Shown one piece after another: positions 17,770 through 25,854 of a stretch of DNA of 64,000 nt. The notes beneath the pieces are model-generated. The model saw nothing but the letters and a program-made list of their open reading frames with translations, ran no database searches and had not been told where the DNA came from. Both the position numbers and the translations under genes were made by a program. How positions within the stretch are numbered: position 1 is the first letter of the stretch; each line of letters opens with the position of its first letter. Source of the DNA: Planctomycetota bacterium (GTDB lineage: Bacteria; Planctomycetota; UBA1135; GCA-002686595); contig JADLBP010000323.1 in the NCBI GenBank assembly GCA_020847695.1, positions 1 to 64,000 of the forward strand, in the 5' to 3' direction.

Positions 17770-18037
17770 CGCACGCCGAGCGAAGCGAGGTCACGCGAGC
17801 GCGCCAGAGCGGAAGCGCACGGCGTTCGCGTTCGCTCGATGTCGGCGCAGACACCGAAGTGGAACGAATTGCCGCGCGTGTCGCTCGACCCAGCGAGCGC
17901 GCTCGTCGCGTGACGCGTTCGATACGTACACGGCGCGTTCAAAGACATCGCATTTCGTCGAAGTCGGGCGCGGGTCCGGTAGGCTTCCGGACGAAGGCGG
18001 ATACAAGCAGCGCTCGCGCGCACGATCGCCACCGAAA

Positions 18038-18631
18038 ATGTCCGCCCTCGACCCAAGCAATCCGCGCGTGTCCGTGAACGCTCTGCATCCGCTCGCGCCT
18101 CGCGCGCTCCGACTCCGCCTCGCCGCTCTGGCGGCGGCGTGCTTCTGCTCGGTCGCGCTCGCGTTCGACGACGACTTGGTCGGCTACGGCGCGCTGCCCG
18201 AGCCCGAGGCGGTCGGCTTCTACGAACGCGCGACCGGCCGGTACCACGCCGACCTGCGTTCGGTCGACGAGACGCTGGCGTCGGTCTGCACGTTCGCGCG
18301 CGGCCGTAACGTCGACCTCGATTGGGAGCGCTCGCGCCACTTCGGTCGCCGCGGCCCGATCGCGAGCCTGCACCGTTCGGCCTCCGACGGACCGGCGCGC
18401 CGGCCGGCGGCCGTCGCGAACGCGTTCGCGCCGGGCGCCGAGGGCCTGGCCGCTGCCGAGCTCGAATGGCTGAACCTCGACGCCGCGCCGGAGGGCTCGC
18501 TCGGCTCGACGTGGGACGCGCCGCGCGCCGGCTGCCACTGGTTCGGCGGCTATCCGACCAACCCGTTCGCGGCGATGTGGATGCGCGCCGACGCGCTCGC
18601 GCCCGATCACGGCGACGCGCGCGGCAACTAG
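18038..18631 (+). CDS. Hypothetical secreted protein
   Basis: A 197-residue protein of unknown family. After a basic N-terminus it has a signal peptide-like segment (LRLAALAAACFCSVALAF), then an acidic mature part rich in Gly/Ala and aromatic residues (GYGALPEPEAVGFYERATGRYHADL ... GCHWFGGYPTNPFAAMWMRAD). ATG at 18038 is chosen; GTG codons at 18068 and 18074 are alternatives closer to the signal. A TAGGCT box about 65 bases upstream is a possible -10. The gene converges with, and overlaps by four bases, the WYL regulator gene. Confidence 0.6.
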   Translation: MSALDPSNPRVSVNALHPLAPRALRLRLAALAAACFCSVALAFDDDLVGYGALPEPEAVGFYERATGRYHADLRSVDETLASVCTFARGRNVDLDWERSRHFGRRGPIASLHRSASDGPARRPAAVANAFAPGAEGLAAAELEWLNLDAAPEGSLGSTWDAPRAGCHWFGGYPTNPFAAMWMRADALAPDHGDARGN

Positions 18632-19836
18632 CGCCGGCGGCTCGCCGCCGAAACGCGCCCGCGAGCATCCGCGAGCTCGGTCGGAAGCGTCCCGGGTGGC
18701 TTGCCGCGCAACGGCGTCCAACGGTGCCACTCGCGCCACGGCGGCGGGAGGTCGGGGTGCTCGGCCTGCGCGATCGCGCAACGCAGCACGTCCTCGACGC
18801 ACGGATCCTGGTTCGAGTGCGTCAGCTTGCAGAGTCGCGTGAAGAGCTCGCGCGGATCGCCGCCGACCAGGTCGTCGACGCGCCGGAACCCGAGCAGCAC
18901 CAAGTCGCGCGCGGACTCGAGGCCGATCGAGCCGAGCCGTTGGAACCCGGCGAGCGCGACCAGCTCGGCGCAGCGCGCGAGCTCGATCGCCCCGCCGGTG
19001 CGCGCGGCCAGCTCGTCGGCGGACAGCGCCGCGAGCTCGGCGACGCGGACCTTCGCGCGCGCGAACGCGCGGCGCTCGGCGGCGCTCAGCGCGAGCTTCG
19101 GCGGCTTGACCGCGCGCGGAGTCGGATTCGTCGGCGCGCGATCCGCGGGCGGGGGCTCCTCGCTCGCCAAGCGCGCCAGGTAGTCCTCGAACGTTCGCCC
19201 GGGCTCGTCCTCGAAGCGCCGCGCGAGCGCGGTCGTCGCTCCGATGCGGTCGAGCCGGAAGCTGCGGAAGTCGCGGCGCAGCTCGCACCACGCGGTCAGC
19301 GTCCACGTGCGACCCCAGAACGAGAGCGCGAGCGGCCGCACCTCGCGCCGACTCGCGCGCGAATGCTCGTCGCGGTACTCGAGACGCAACACACGTTGCT
19401 CGTCGAGCGCGCCGCGGATCGTCGTCATCGCCGCGAGCGACTCCTTGGGCACGAAGAAGCCGGGCGCGTAGAGGCGGTTCTTCGCGCTCTGCGCGGCGAG
19501 CTTGGCCGGCAGCACGTGCTCGACCTTCGCGAGCGCGCTCCTCGCCGCGCGCGCCAGCCGTTCGTCCGACCAGCTCTCGACCATGCGCGCGCCGAGCACG
19601 AGCGCCTGGACCTCCTCGCGATCGAACATCAGCGGCGGCAGGTCGAACGAAGCCGGCAGCGCGTAGCCTACTCCGGCTTCGCCTTGGATCGGCACGCCGG
19701 AGAGCACGAGGTCCTGCACGTCGCGATAGATCGTGCGCTCGGAGACCTCGAGCTCGCGCGCGAGCGACGCCGCGGTGACCGCGCGCTCGCGCCGAAGGTA
19801 CTGGACGATCTGGAACAGTCGATCGGCGCGGCGCAC
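18628..19836 (-). CDS. YafY-like HTH-WYL regulator fused to a Cdd1 (pathogenicity locus) domain
   Basis: A 402-residue protein. Residues 1-60 are an HTH_11 domain (LFQIVQYLRRERAVTAASLARELEVSERTIYRDV). Residues ~130-220 are a WYL ligand-sensing domain (LRLEYRDEHSRASRREVRPLALSFWGRTWTLTAWCELR). Residues ~240-390 resemble the helix-hairpin-helix Cdd1/pathogenicity-locus domain (LARCAELVALAGFQRLGSIGLESARDLVLLGFR ... DDLVGGDPRELFTRLCKLT ... QDPCVEDVLRCAIAQAEH). Cdd1 normally occurs as a small separate protein, so this fusion is unusual. The gene starts ten bases after the VOC gene stop and is probably co-transcribed with it. Confidence 0.88.
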   Translation of the reverse strand: MRRADRLFQIVQYLRRERAVTAASLARELEVSERTIYRDVQDLVLSGVPIQGEAGVGYALPASFDLPPLMFDREEVQALVLGARMVESWSDERLARAARSALAKVEHVLPAKLAAQSAKNRLYAPGFFVPKESLAAMTTIRGALDEQRVLRLEYRDEHSRASRREVRPLALSFWGRTWTLTAWCELRRDFRSFRLDRIGATTALARRFEDEPGRTFEDYLARLASEEPPPADRAPTNPTPRAVKPPKLALSAAERRAFARAKVRVAELAALSADELAARTGGAIELARCAELVALAGFQRLGSIGLESARDLVLLGFRRVDDLVGGDPRELFTRLCKLTHSNQDPCVEDVLRCAIAQAEHPDLPPPWREWHRWTPLRGKPPGTLPTELADARGRVSAASRRR

Positions 19837-19846
19837 GGCACTCCTC

Positions 19847-20245
19847 CTACCGGATGCAGGCCTGGAACTCCACCGCGGCCGGGATCGGATGCGACACGAA
19901 GAGCACGATCCCGTTGGGATCGAGCGCGACGAAGCCGCGAGAGCCCCACGGCTGGTCCTTCGGCTCGGCGACGATCGGGACGCCGAGCGCGCGCAGTCGC
20001 TCGCACTCGCGATCCGCGTCCTCGACCTCGATCGAGAAGCTCGCGCCGCGGCCGTCGAACGCGTCGGGCCATTCCGCGTCGGGGCGCATGAACGCGATCT
20101 CGGGCGCGCCTTTCGCTCCGGCGCGCAGGCCGAGGTAGTGGTCGTGGTCGAAGGAGACTTGGAAGCCGAGCTTGTCCACCCAGAACTCGCGCGCCTCGCG
20201 AATGCGGTCGGTGGTGAAGATCGGGACGATCGATTGGACGTTCAT
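19847..20245 (-). CDS. VOC/glyoxalase-fold protein
   Basis: A 132-residue protein of the vicinal oxygen chelate superfamily. It has the paired beta-alpha-beta-beta-beta units (VPIFTTDRIREAREFWVDKLGF ... YLGLRAGAKGAPEIAFM; FSIEVEDADRECERLRALGVPIV ... GSRGFVALDPNGIVLFV). Such proteins include glyoxalases, bleomycin-resistance and dioxygenase-like proteins; the substrate is not predictable. VOC genes next to YafY-type WYL regulators are common. The upstream region contains an inverted repeat that may be the operator. Confidence 0.88.
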   Translation of the reverse strand: MNVQSIVPIFTTDRIREAREFWVDKLGFQVSFDHDHYLGLRAGAKGAPEIAFMRPDAEWPDAFDGRGASFSIEVEDADRECERLRALGVPIVAEPKDQPWGSRGFVALDPNGIVLFVSHPIPAAVEFQACIR

Positions 20246-20305
20246 GCGGTGCTTTCCGCTTCGAGCACCCTTGCCCGAGAGCTGTGCGCATCGTCCAGAC
20301 CCCTC

Positions 20306-20323
20306 CTGACAACGTCCTGTCAG
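20306..20323. promoter_or_regulatory. Inverted repeat CTGACA-N6-TGTCAG upstream of VOC-WYL operon
   Basis: A perfect six-base inverted repeat, CTGACA (20306-20311) and TGTCAG (20318-20323) separated by six bases, lies about 60 bases before the VOC start codon on the minus strand. The position suits an operator for the WYL-family regulator encoded in the same operon. Confidence 0.45.
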
Positions 20324-20358
20324 CAGTCTCGCGCGAACTTCGCGAAACCGCGCGCGCC

Positions 20359-21774
20359 TCACGGCTTGCGGCCGGTGATCAGGCGCGCTCCGCGCTGGTA
20401 CGTGAAGTACGCCCACGCCCATTCGAGGAGCACCACCACGCGATTGCGGAAGCCGATCAAGAAGTAGATGTGGATGAACAGCCACGCGATCCAGGCGGGC
20501 CAGCCGCTGAGCTCGAGTCGGCCGAGCTTCGCCACCGCGGCCGAGCGTCCGATCGTCGCCAGCGTGCCGCGGTCGGTGTAGCGAAACGGCGAGCTCGCAC
20601 CACCCGCGAGGCGCGCGCGAATGCAGCGCGCGGCGTGTCGGCCCATCTGCATCGCCACTGGGCTGACGCCGGGCAGCGCGGTTCCACCTTGATGGAGGAA
20701 GGCCGCCATGTCGCCGATCGCGAAGACCTCCGGATGCCCGGGCAGCGAGAGGTCGGGCTCGACGAGCACGCGCCCCGCGCGGTCGAGCGGCACGCCGAGC
20801 GAGGCGGCGAGAGGACTGCCGCCGACACCCGCCGCCCAGATCACGGTGTCCGCGTCGATGCGATCGCTCGACGTCTGCACTCCGCTCGCATCGATCGACG
20901 TCACGCGCGTGTCGAGTCGGACCTTGACGCCGAGGCGGGCGAGCTGTCGTGCCGCGCGCTCCGACAACTTGGGCGAGAACGTCGGAAGGACGCGCGGCCC
21001 GCCCTCGAGCAACAGCACGCACGCCGCGCTCGGATCGATCGACCGGAAATCGCGCGCTAGCGCGAAGCGCGCCAGCTCGGCGATCGCGCCGGCGAGCTCC
21101 ACGCCGGTCGGGCCGGCGCCGACCACGACGAACGTCAATTGAGCGCGTCGTCGCGCTGGATCGAGCTCCTTCTCGGCGCGCTCGAACCCCATCAACACGC
21201 GACGCCGGATGTCGAGCGCGTCGTCGAGGTCCTTGAGACCCGGCGCGACCGCCGCCCATTCGTCGTGTCCGAAGTAGCTCGTCCGTCCGCCGGCGGCGAG
21301 CACCAGGAAGTCGTACTCGAGCTCGGCGCCCGTGACGCGCAGCCGGCGCCGCTCGAAGTCGACACCGACGACCTCCGCCAACATCACCGACACGTTGGGC
21401 TGGCGTCGCAGGATCGAACGGATCGGCGCGGCGATCTCGGACGGCGAAAGGCCGGCGATCGCGACTTGGTACAGCAGCGGTTGGAAGAGGTGGTGATTCG
21501 TGCGATCGACGAGCGTGATGTCGACATCGGACCGCGCGAGCGTCCGCGCGGTCGCCAAGCCGCCGAAACCTCCGCCGACGATCACCACGCGCGGTCGACG
21601 GGGCGCATCCGAGCGCTTCGACGCGTCCGGGCTGCCGCGCGGGAGCTCGCGCTCGCCGACGGTGTCCGCGCGCGTCGAGAGCAGTCGATCCAAGCCGCGC
21701 GAGCCAGCAGCGGCCCGTGGACGCGTGGCCTCGAGCGCTTGGCCGGCCGGCGTGGTCGCGGCGCTCGTGTTCAT
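20359..21774 (-). CDS. ndh: Type II NADH:quinone oxidoreductase (NDH-2-like)
   Basis: A 471-residue FAD/NAD(P)-binding oxidoreductase. The FAD Rossmann motif VVIVGGGFGGLATARTL lies after a ~60-residue disordered N-terminus. The NADH motif FVVVGAGPTGVELAGAIAE follows, then the second FAD motif VFAIGDMAAF. The C-terminus (WLFIHIYFLIGFRNRVVVLLEWAWAYFTY) is the membrane-association segment typical of NDH-2. It moves electrons from NADH to quinone without proton pumping and could feed the quinone-oxidising cytochrome complex further right. Start at 21774 is the last Met before the motif; the frame is open upstream. Confidence 0.9.
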   Translation of the reverse strand: MNTSAATTPAGQALEATRPRAAAGSRGLDRLLSTRADTVGERELPRGSPDASKRSDAPRRPRVVIVGGGFGGLATARTLARSDVDITLVDRTNHHLFQPLLYQVAIAGLSPSEIAAPIRSILRRQPNVSVMLAEVVGVDFERRRLRVTGAELEYDFLVLAAGGRTSYFGHDEWAAVAPGLKDLDDALDIRRRVLMGFERAEKELDPARRRAQLTFVVVGAGPTGVELAGAIAELARFALARDFRSIDPSAACVLLLEGGPRVLPTFSPKLSERAARQLARLGVKVRLDTRVTSIDASGVQTSSDRIDADTVIWAAGVGGSPLAASLGVPLDRAGRVLVEPDLSLPGHPEVFAIGDMAAFLHQGGTALPGVSPVAMQMGRHAARCIRARLAGGASSPFRYTDRGTLATIGRSAAVAKLGRLELSGWPAWIAWLFIHIYFLIGFRNRVVVLLEWAWAYFTYQRGARLITGRKP

Positions 21775-22105
21775 CGAGTGCCAGGGTAGCGCGGCGACGA
21801 TGTCCTCGGACGCGAGGATACGCTCGATCCGTGGGCGCTCGATCGCTGGGTCGAGCGCGCTCGTAACGATCACGCATCGCGCGTCCGCGGAGCGCTCGCG
21901 GCGCGGTCGGTTCGAGCGCGGCGCTACCTGGATCCGCTCGCGCGAATACGCAGTTTCGGACGCGCGGAGAGCGCTTGCCGCTACGCGCGAACGCCGCTCA
22001 ACGGACGGATCGAAGCGCCCGAAACAGCCCCCGGTGCTCGACTCGCGGCGCGCGGACGCGAACACTCGCTCGGCGCACGCGCGTGCGAAGCACCGGTGAG
22101 CGTTC
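21775..22105. other. Gene-free interval upstream of NDH-2
   Basis: 331 bases between the NDH-2 start and the end of the beta-helix protein gene. The NDH-2 frame stays open through most of it, but the translation is Arg/Ser-rich and has no family character. No clear promoter, hairpin or repeat was found. Confidence 0.4.
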
Positions 22106-23386
22106 TCAGCGTTGAGCGGCGGTCTTCCAGCCCGGGAAGAGCTCGTCGAGGTCGTGTTTCTCGATCACCGGCTGACCGCGCTCGTCGCGTTCCGCGAGCG
22201 TGAACGTGCAGCCGCTCAAGACGACGCCGTTGGGAGGATCCGTGAAGAAACCCTCGGGTTCGCGCGTGCCTGGGAAGCTGCAACGATCGAACACGAGCGT
22301 CGCGCGCTCCTGCAGATGTCGACTGGGGACGTCCAGGTTCGCGAGGACACAGTTCTCGAAGCGCGCGAGCAGCGCCGAGGTCCGCACGTCGAAGAGCGAG
22401 CCGCTGCTCGGGTGCCTTCCGTAACCGACCTCGATCCGCGAGTCGCGAACGAGCCACGCGCTGCCGCGCGTGTCGAACGCGGACGAGCTGCCTGCGCCGC
22501 AGTCGAACCCGACGACGCGCACGCGCTCGAGCACGACGGTCGCCGGGTTGGTGCGCAGGTCGAAGACGTTGTCGGCGTAGATCGTCGCGTCGCTGATCTC
22601 GATGCGTTCGAGCACATCGCGCGCGTGCAGCGCTTCCCAGACGAGCAGTGTGCGATCCATTCCCGCGCCGCGCAGCGCGAGACAGCGCGGGAACCGTCTG
22701 CCGCCGTTCACGTTCGACAGCGCAACGCGATGGACGCCCGCGCCCCAGCGCAACTCGGCACCGTCCGGCACGGGCGTGTCGCGGTTGGCGGCGAGCGTCG
22801 CACCCTCGAGCACTTCGCCGCTGACGCCGCTCTTGCAATCGAAGAGCTTGGCGAAGCGCTCGGCGTCGCCGACGAGCTCGACGAACGGACCGACTTCGTC
22901 GCGCTCCATGCATTCGAGCAGCGTGAACGCATCCGCGGAGGCGAGCGCGTTCGCGAGCGCTTCCGCCTGAGTCGCCGCCTCGGCGAGGCGTGTGCCGATC
23001 GCGTCGGGCAGGGCGAGCACCTCGGCCCGGAATTGCTGCCAGCCCGCGTCGAGCGTCGCCTGGGGAATCGGCTGCGAGCGCAGCTTGCGCCACGCGGCTT
23101 CGATGCCGTCGCGCGCGTAGCGCTCGAGCGCTGCGGAGAAGAGCGGGTCGGCGCTCGACGACGCCGACGAGCCGCGAGCAGCGGGCGCATCCGCGGTTTC
23201 GCGCTGAGCTTCCGTCGTCGCGACGACCAGTTCGGTCGGCGGCGGGGTGCGCGCAACGGGAGCGCCGTCTGCGTCGAGCGAGCCCTCGTCCGACGAACTC
23301 GCCGGACCTGAGCGAAGCCCGAAGAACGCCGCGGCGGATCCGAAGCCCACGGCGAGTCCGACGACGAGTGCGAGCGGAGACTTCAT
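22106..23386 (-). CDS. Membrane-anchored or secreted protein with beta-helix-like C-terminal half
   Basis: A 426-residue protein of unrecognised family. It starts with a hydrophobic anchor or signal (LALVVGLAVGFGSAAAFFGLRSG), followed by a low-complexity Ser/Ala/Pro segment and a helical region (residues ~80-180). From about residue 200 it has short repeating beta-strand units with buried Val/Leu and polar turns (RIEISDATIYADN, RVRVVGFDCGAGS, DSRIEVGYG, NCVLANLDV, RCSFPGTREP, GCTFTLAERD), which suggests a right-handed parallel beta-helix. Start at 23386 gives the hydrophobic N-terminus. Function unknown. Confidence 0.7.
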   Translation of the reverse strand: MKSPLALVVGLAVGFGSAAAFFGLRSGPASSSDEGSLDADGAPVARTPPPTELVVATTEAQRETADAPAARGSSASSSADPLFSAALERYARDGIEAAWRKLRSQPIPQATLDAGWQQFRAEVLALPDAIGTRLAEAATQAEALANALASADAFTLLECMERDEVGPFVELVGDAERFAKLFDCKSGVSGEVLEGATLAANRDTPVPDGAELRWGAGVHRVALSNVNGGRRFPRCLALRGAGMDRTLLVWEALHARDVLERIEISDATIYADNVFDLRTNPATVVLERVRVVGFDCGAGSSSAFDTRGSAWLVRDSRIEVGYGRHPSSGSLFDVRTSALLARFENCVLANLDVPSRHLQERATLVFDRCSFPGTREPEGFFTDPPNGVVLSGCTFTLAERDERGQPVIEKHDLDELFPGWKTAAQR

Positions 23387-23639
23387 TCGCCCAGCGTGCC
23401 GCGCCGCGCCGCGCCTGTCGAGTCTTCGAGGCCGGTCGAACGGATCGAACGCGCTTCGACCCTCGTTCGGCGAGTCGGCCGCGTCGTCGGGGACGCGAGT
23501 CCGCTCTGCCGAGCAGATGAATCGCACGTGCTCATGGTCGGACAACCGCTCGCGTCGACGTGCTCTCGACTCGGACCCGCGTCCTTTCGCGGCGACGGTT
23601 CGCAGCGGCCGACGGAGACGCGGCGCGCCGAGGATCCGC

Positions 23640-24167
23640 TCAGATCGAGCCGTCGGGCATCACGCGGCCGTCGGCGCCCCACTTGTCGCAGTCCGCGTCT
23701 TTGCCCGGAACTCGACCGCACAGAGAGTCCCCGTGGTACGTCGTGAAGCCGTCCTTCGATCCGGAGACCATGCCGCAGTCCGAATCGGTGTTGGACTTGC
23801 CCTCGGGAGTGAACGACGCGCAATCGTCGTCGGACGAGACCTCGAGCTGAGCGCTGAAGCTCAAGGGCATCGCGCAGTCGTAGTCGCCGGGCGATTGCTG
23901 GTAGTTGCACTCCGCGTCGATCAGCAGCACGCCGTTCTCGTTGTACTTGCCGCAGCCGTCGTGCGGCGGCGGGAAGTCGAGCCCGCAGTCGTACCATTCG
24001 CACGACTTGTCGTTGAAGGCCCTCGCCAGCCGAGTGCCGCCGAAGAGGAACACGAAGTTCGTCAGAGCGAGCCGGCGCAACAGTTCGCGTCGGTCGCGGG
24101 GCTCTCCGTCCTGAGCTGCTTCGTTCGGTTCGGGTCGCTGCTGTTCGTTGGGCTGTTCGGCGTTCAT
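23640..24167 (-). CDS. Cys/Asp-rich small protein coupled to a radical SAM maturase (candidate modified-peptide precursor)
   Basis: A 175-residue protein. Residues 1-50 look like a leader: an acidic/Gln-rich stretch, then DRRELLRRLALTNFVFLFGG with a twin-arginine-like and hydrophobic segment ending in GG (43-44). The remainder contains nine cysteines at 56, 61, 72, 87, 98, 116, 131, 150 and 160. Seven are in D-x-x-C (DKSC, DAEC, DYDC, DDDC, DSDC, DSLC, DADC); the other two have Asp at -1 or -2. The ATG overlaps the stop of the radical SAM gene (ATGA). By analogy with the QhpC/QhpD system, where a radical SAM enzyme forms Cys-to-Asp/Glu thioethers, this may be the substrate. That is inference; a metal-binding secreted protein is the alternative. 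Confidence 0.72.
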   Translation of the reverse strand: MNAEQPNEQQRPEPNEAAQDGEPRDRRELLRRLALTNFVFLFGGTRLARAFNDKSCEWYDCGLDFPPPHDGCGKYNENGVLLIDAECNYQQSPGDYDCAMPLSFSAQLEVSSDDDCASFTPEGKSNTDSDCGMVSGSKDGFTTYHGDSLCGRVPGKDADCDKWGADGRVMPDGSI

Positions 24168-25699
24168 GGCTTGCTGTCTCCGTGTGCAGGGGGCGCACTC
24201 CGCTCGCCGGCCGGAGTCGACGTGGACTCAGCCTCGATCGCTGCGAGCCAGAGCAGTCGTTCGGTGCCGCGTCGGATCTCGTCGCAGCTCGCGTCGTCGG
24301 GAGTTCCCACATGACCGTCGGGGCGCGACAGGTACCACGGGCACTGGCCGCCGCAGATCGCGCGGGCCCAGCAGGCGGAGCAGTGCCGGTCGTATCCGTC
24401 GAAGATCTCGGCGAAGTAGCGGCCGAGGCGTTCGCGGTCGATACCGGTGCTCAGAGTCCCGATCCGGTAGCTCTCCTCGCCTGCGTAGCGGTGGCAGGGA
24501 TACAGATCGCCGTGCTCGGTTACCGCGGTGGTGTTTCGACCCGTGCCGCACATCGGAGTGCGACGTACTTGCAGCCCCGACGCGAGACCGTCGCGCACGC
24601 GCTTCAGCCCTGCGCTGAAATCGAATCCGAGCGGAGGGCGAACCGTATCGTCTCTGCGCGACTCGAGATACTGGTCGAGCGCACGTTCGACATCGGCGTT
24701 CGCAGAGGCGGTCTCGCTGCCTCCGAAGTCGGTCCAGCGTTTCTCGTGCGCGCGGCCATCGCTCGAACCGATCATCGTGCGCTGGAAGTCATTCTCGGCG
24801 AAATACCCTGCGACGGCTTCGCGTGATGGATTCTGCTGTGTCAACGTCGCACGGATCATCGCTTCGCGCATTCCGGCTGCCCGCTGCGCGGCGATCAGCC
24901 TGCGAGCATTGGCGACCGCTTTGGCGGTCGTTCCCCGTCCGGCGTGATCGATACGTTGCCGATCGGCGAACTCAGGCGGCCCGTCGATGCTCACCATCAC
25001 GGCAAATCGGTGCTCGACGAGGAAGGCAATCTTCTCGTCGTCGAGCAGCGTTCCGTTGGTGGTCATTCGGAAGCCCACCGTCTTGCCGAGCTCTTCGGCT
25101 CGCACGTACGCCCGAGCGACCAGCTGCCGCACGAGCGCGAAGTTGAGCAGTGGCTCGCCTCCGAAGAACGTGATGTCGAGGTGCTTGCGCTTGCCAAGAC
25201 GCTGGAAGAGGAGCTCGAGCGACTGGAGCCCCGCGTCCAAGGACATCGACTTGCCGGTGTCGTGGAACTTGGCTGCGACTTCGTAGCAGTAGGTGCACTT
25301 CAGGTTGCAGGAGGTCTGGACGAGAACCTGTCCCGAGCGCGTCGGCAGCTCGATGTGTCGGCGGATCGAGTCGTCGCGTTCCTCGGGCGTTTCCAGTCGT
25401 TCGAGGACGAACAGGCCGAGATCGGCGAGCATCGTCACCTCCGCGAGGACGCTCTCGAGCGTCACGCCGCCGAAGTCACGCGTCAACCGGTCGGCGAGCA
25501 GCTCCGTCAGCTCGGCGTGCTCGAAGCCGCGGAGGAGCTCGAACGCCGCGGGGCTCGGTTGGAGCAACGAGCCGCTGTAGAGGTCGTACAGGATCCGGCG
25601 CCCGCGGTACTCGAAAGCATGGAACGTCGGTCGCTCGGGCGCGATCCGTTGGCGCAGTTCGTCGAGAGCGAGGCACAACGATTCCAGCGTGGCTTGCAT
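24164..25699 (-). CDS. Radical SAM/SPASM peptide maturase
   Basis: A 511-residue radical SAM enzyme. An N-terminal ~110-residue segment precedes the core and could bind a substrate peptide. The SAM-binding cluster is C131-x3-C135-x2-C138 (CNLKCTYC). FFGGEPLLN and TTNGTLL follow as expected. The C-terminal SPASM region has Cys384, 402, 440, 443, 449, 453 and 472, including C-x2-C-x5-C-x3-C, enough for two auxiliary Fe-S clusters. The domain plan matches peptide maturases such as QhpD, PqqE and anSME-like enzymes. ATG at 25699 has AAGGAG four bases upstream. It is translationally coupled to the Cys/Asp-rich gene. Confidence 0.9.
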   Translation of the reverse strand: MQATLESLCLALDELRQRIAPERPTFHAFEYRGRRILYDLYSGSLLQPSPAAFELLRGFEHAELTELLADRLTRDFGGVTLESVLAEVTMLADLGLFVLERLETPEERDDSIRRHIELPTRSGQVLVQTSCNLKCTYCYEVAAKFHDTGKSMSLDAGLQSLELLFQRLGKRKHLDITFFGGEPLLNFALVRQLVARAYVRAEELGKTVGFRMTTNGTLLDDEKIAFLVEHRFAVMVSIDGPPEFADRQRIDHAGRGTTAKAVANARRLIAAQRAAGMREAMIRATLTQQNPSREAVAGYFAENDFQRTMIGSSDGRAHEKRWTDFGGSETASANADVERALDQYLESRRDDTVRPPLGFDFSAGLKRVRDGLASGLQVRRTPMCGTGRNTTAVTEHGDLYPCHRYAGEESYRIGTLSTGIDRERLGRYFAEIFDGYDRHCSACWARAICGGQCPWYLSRPDGHVGTPDDASCDEIRRGTERLLWLAAIEAESTSTPAGERSAPPAHGDSKP

Positions 25700-25854
25700 G
25701 ACGCTCCTTCGCGACGTCTCGGCCTCGTGCACGTGGAGCGCGGGATCGCTGTCGCGCACGACGACCTCGGGGAGTACGTCGGTGAGTGTCGGCTGCCCGC
25801 GAGTTGGTTTGCGGACCTCGAAAAATCGCTCGCGGTGCGGCCGAGAGAGCCGAC

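Noticed and set aside
25700-25854. N-terminal extension of the radical SAM protein or a small peptide gene in the gap
   Set aside because: The frame is open, but there is a strong Shine-Dalgarno right before the ATG at 25699 and no start with a ribosome site upstream.
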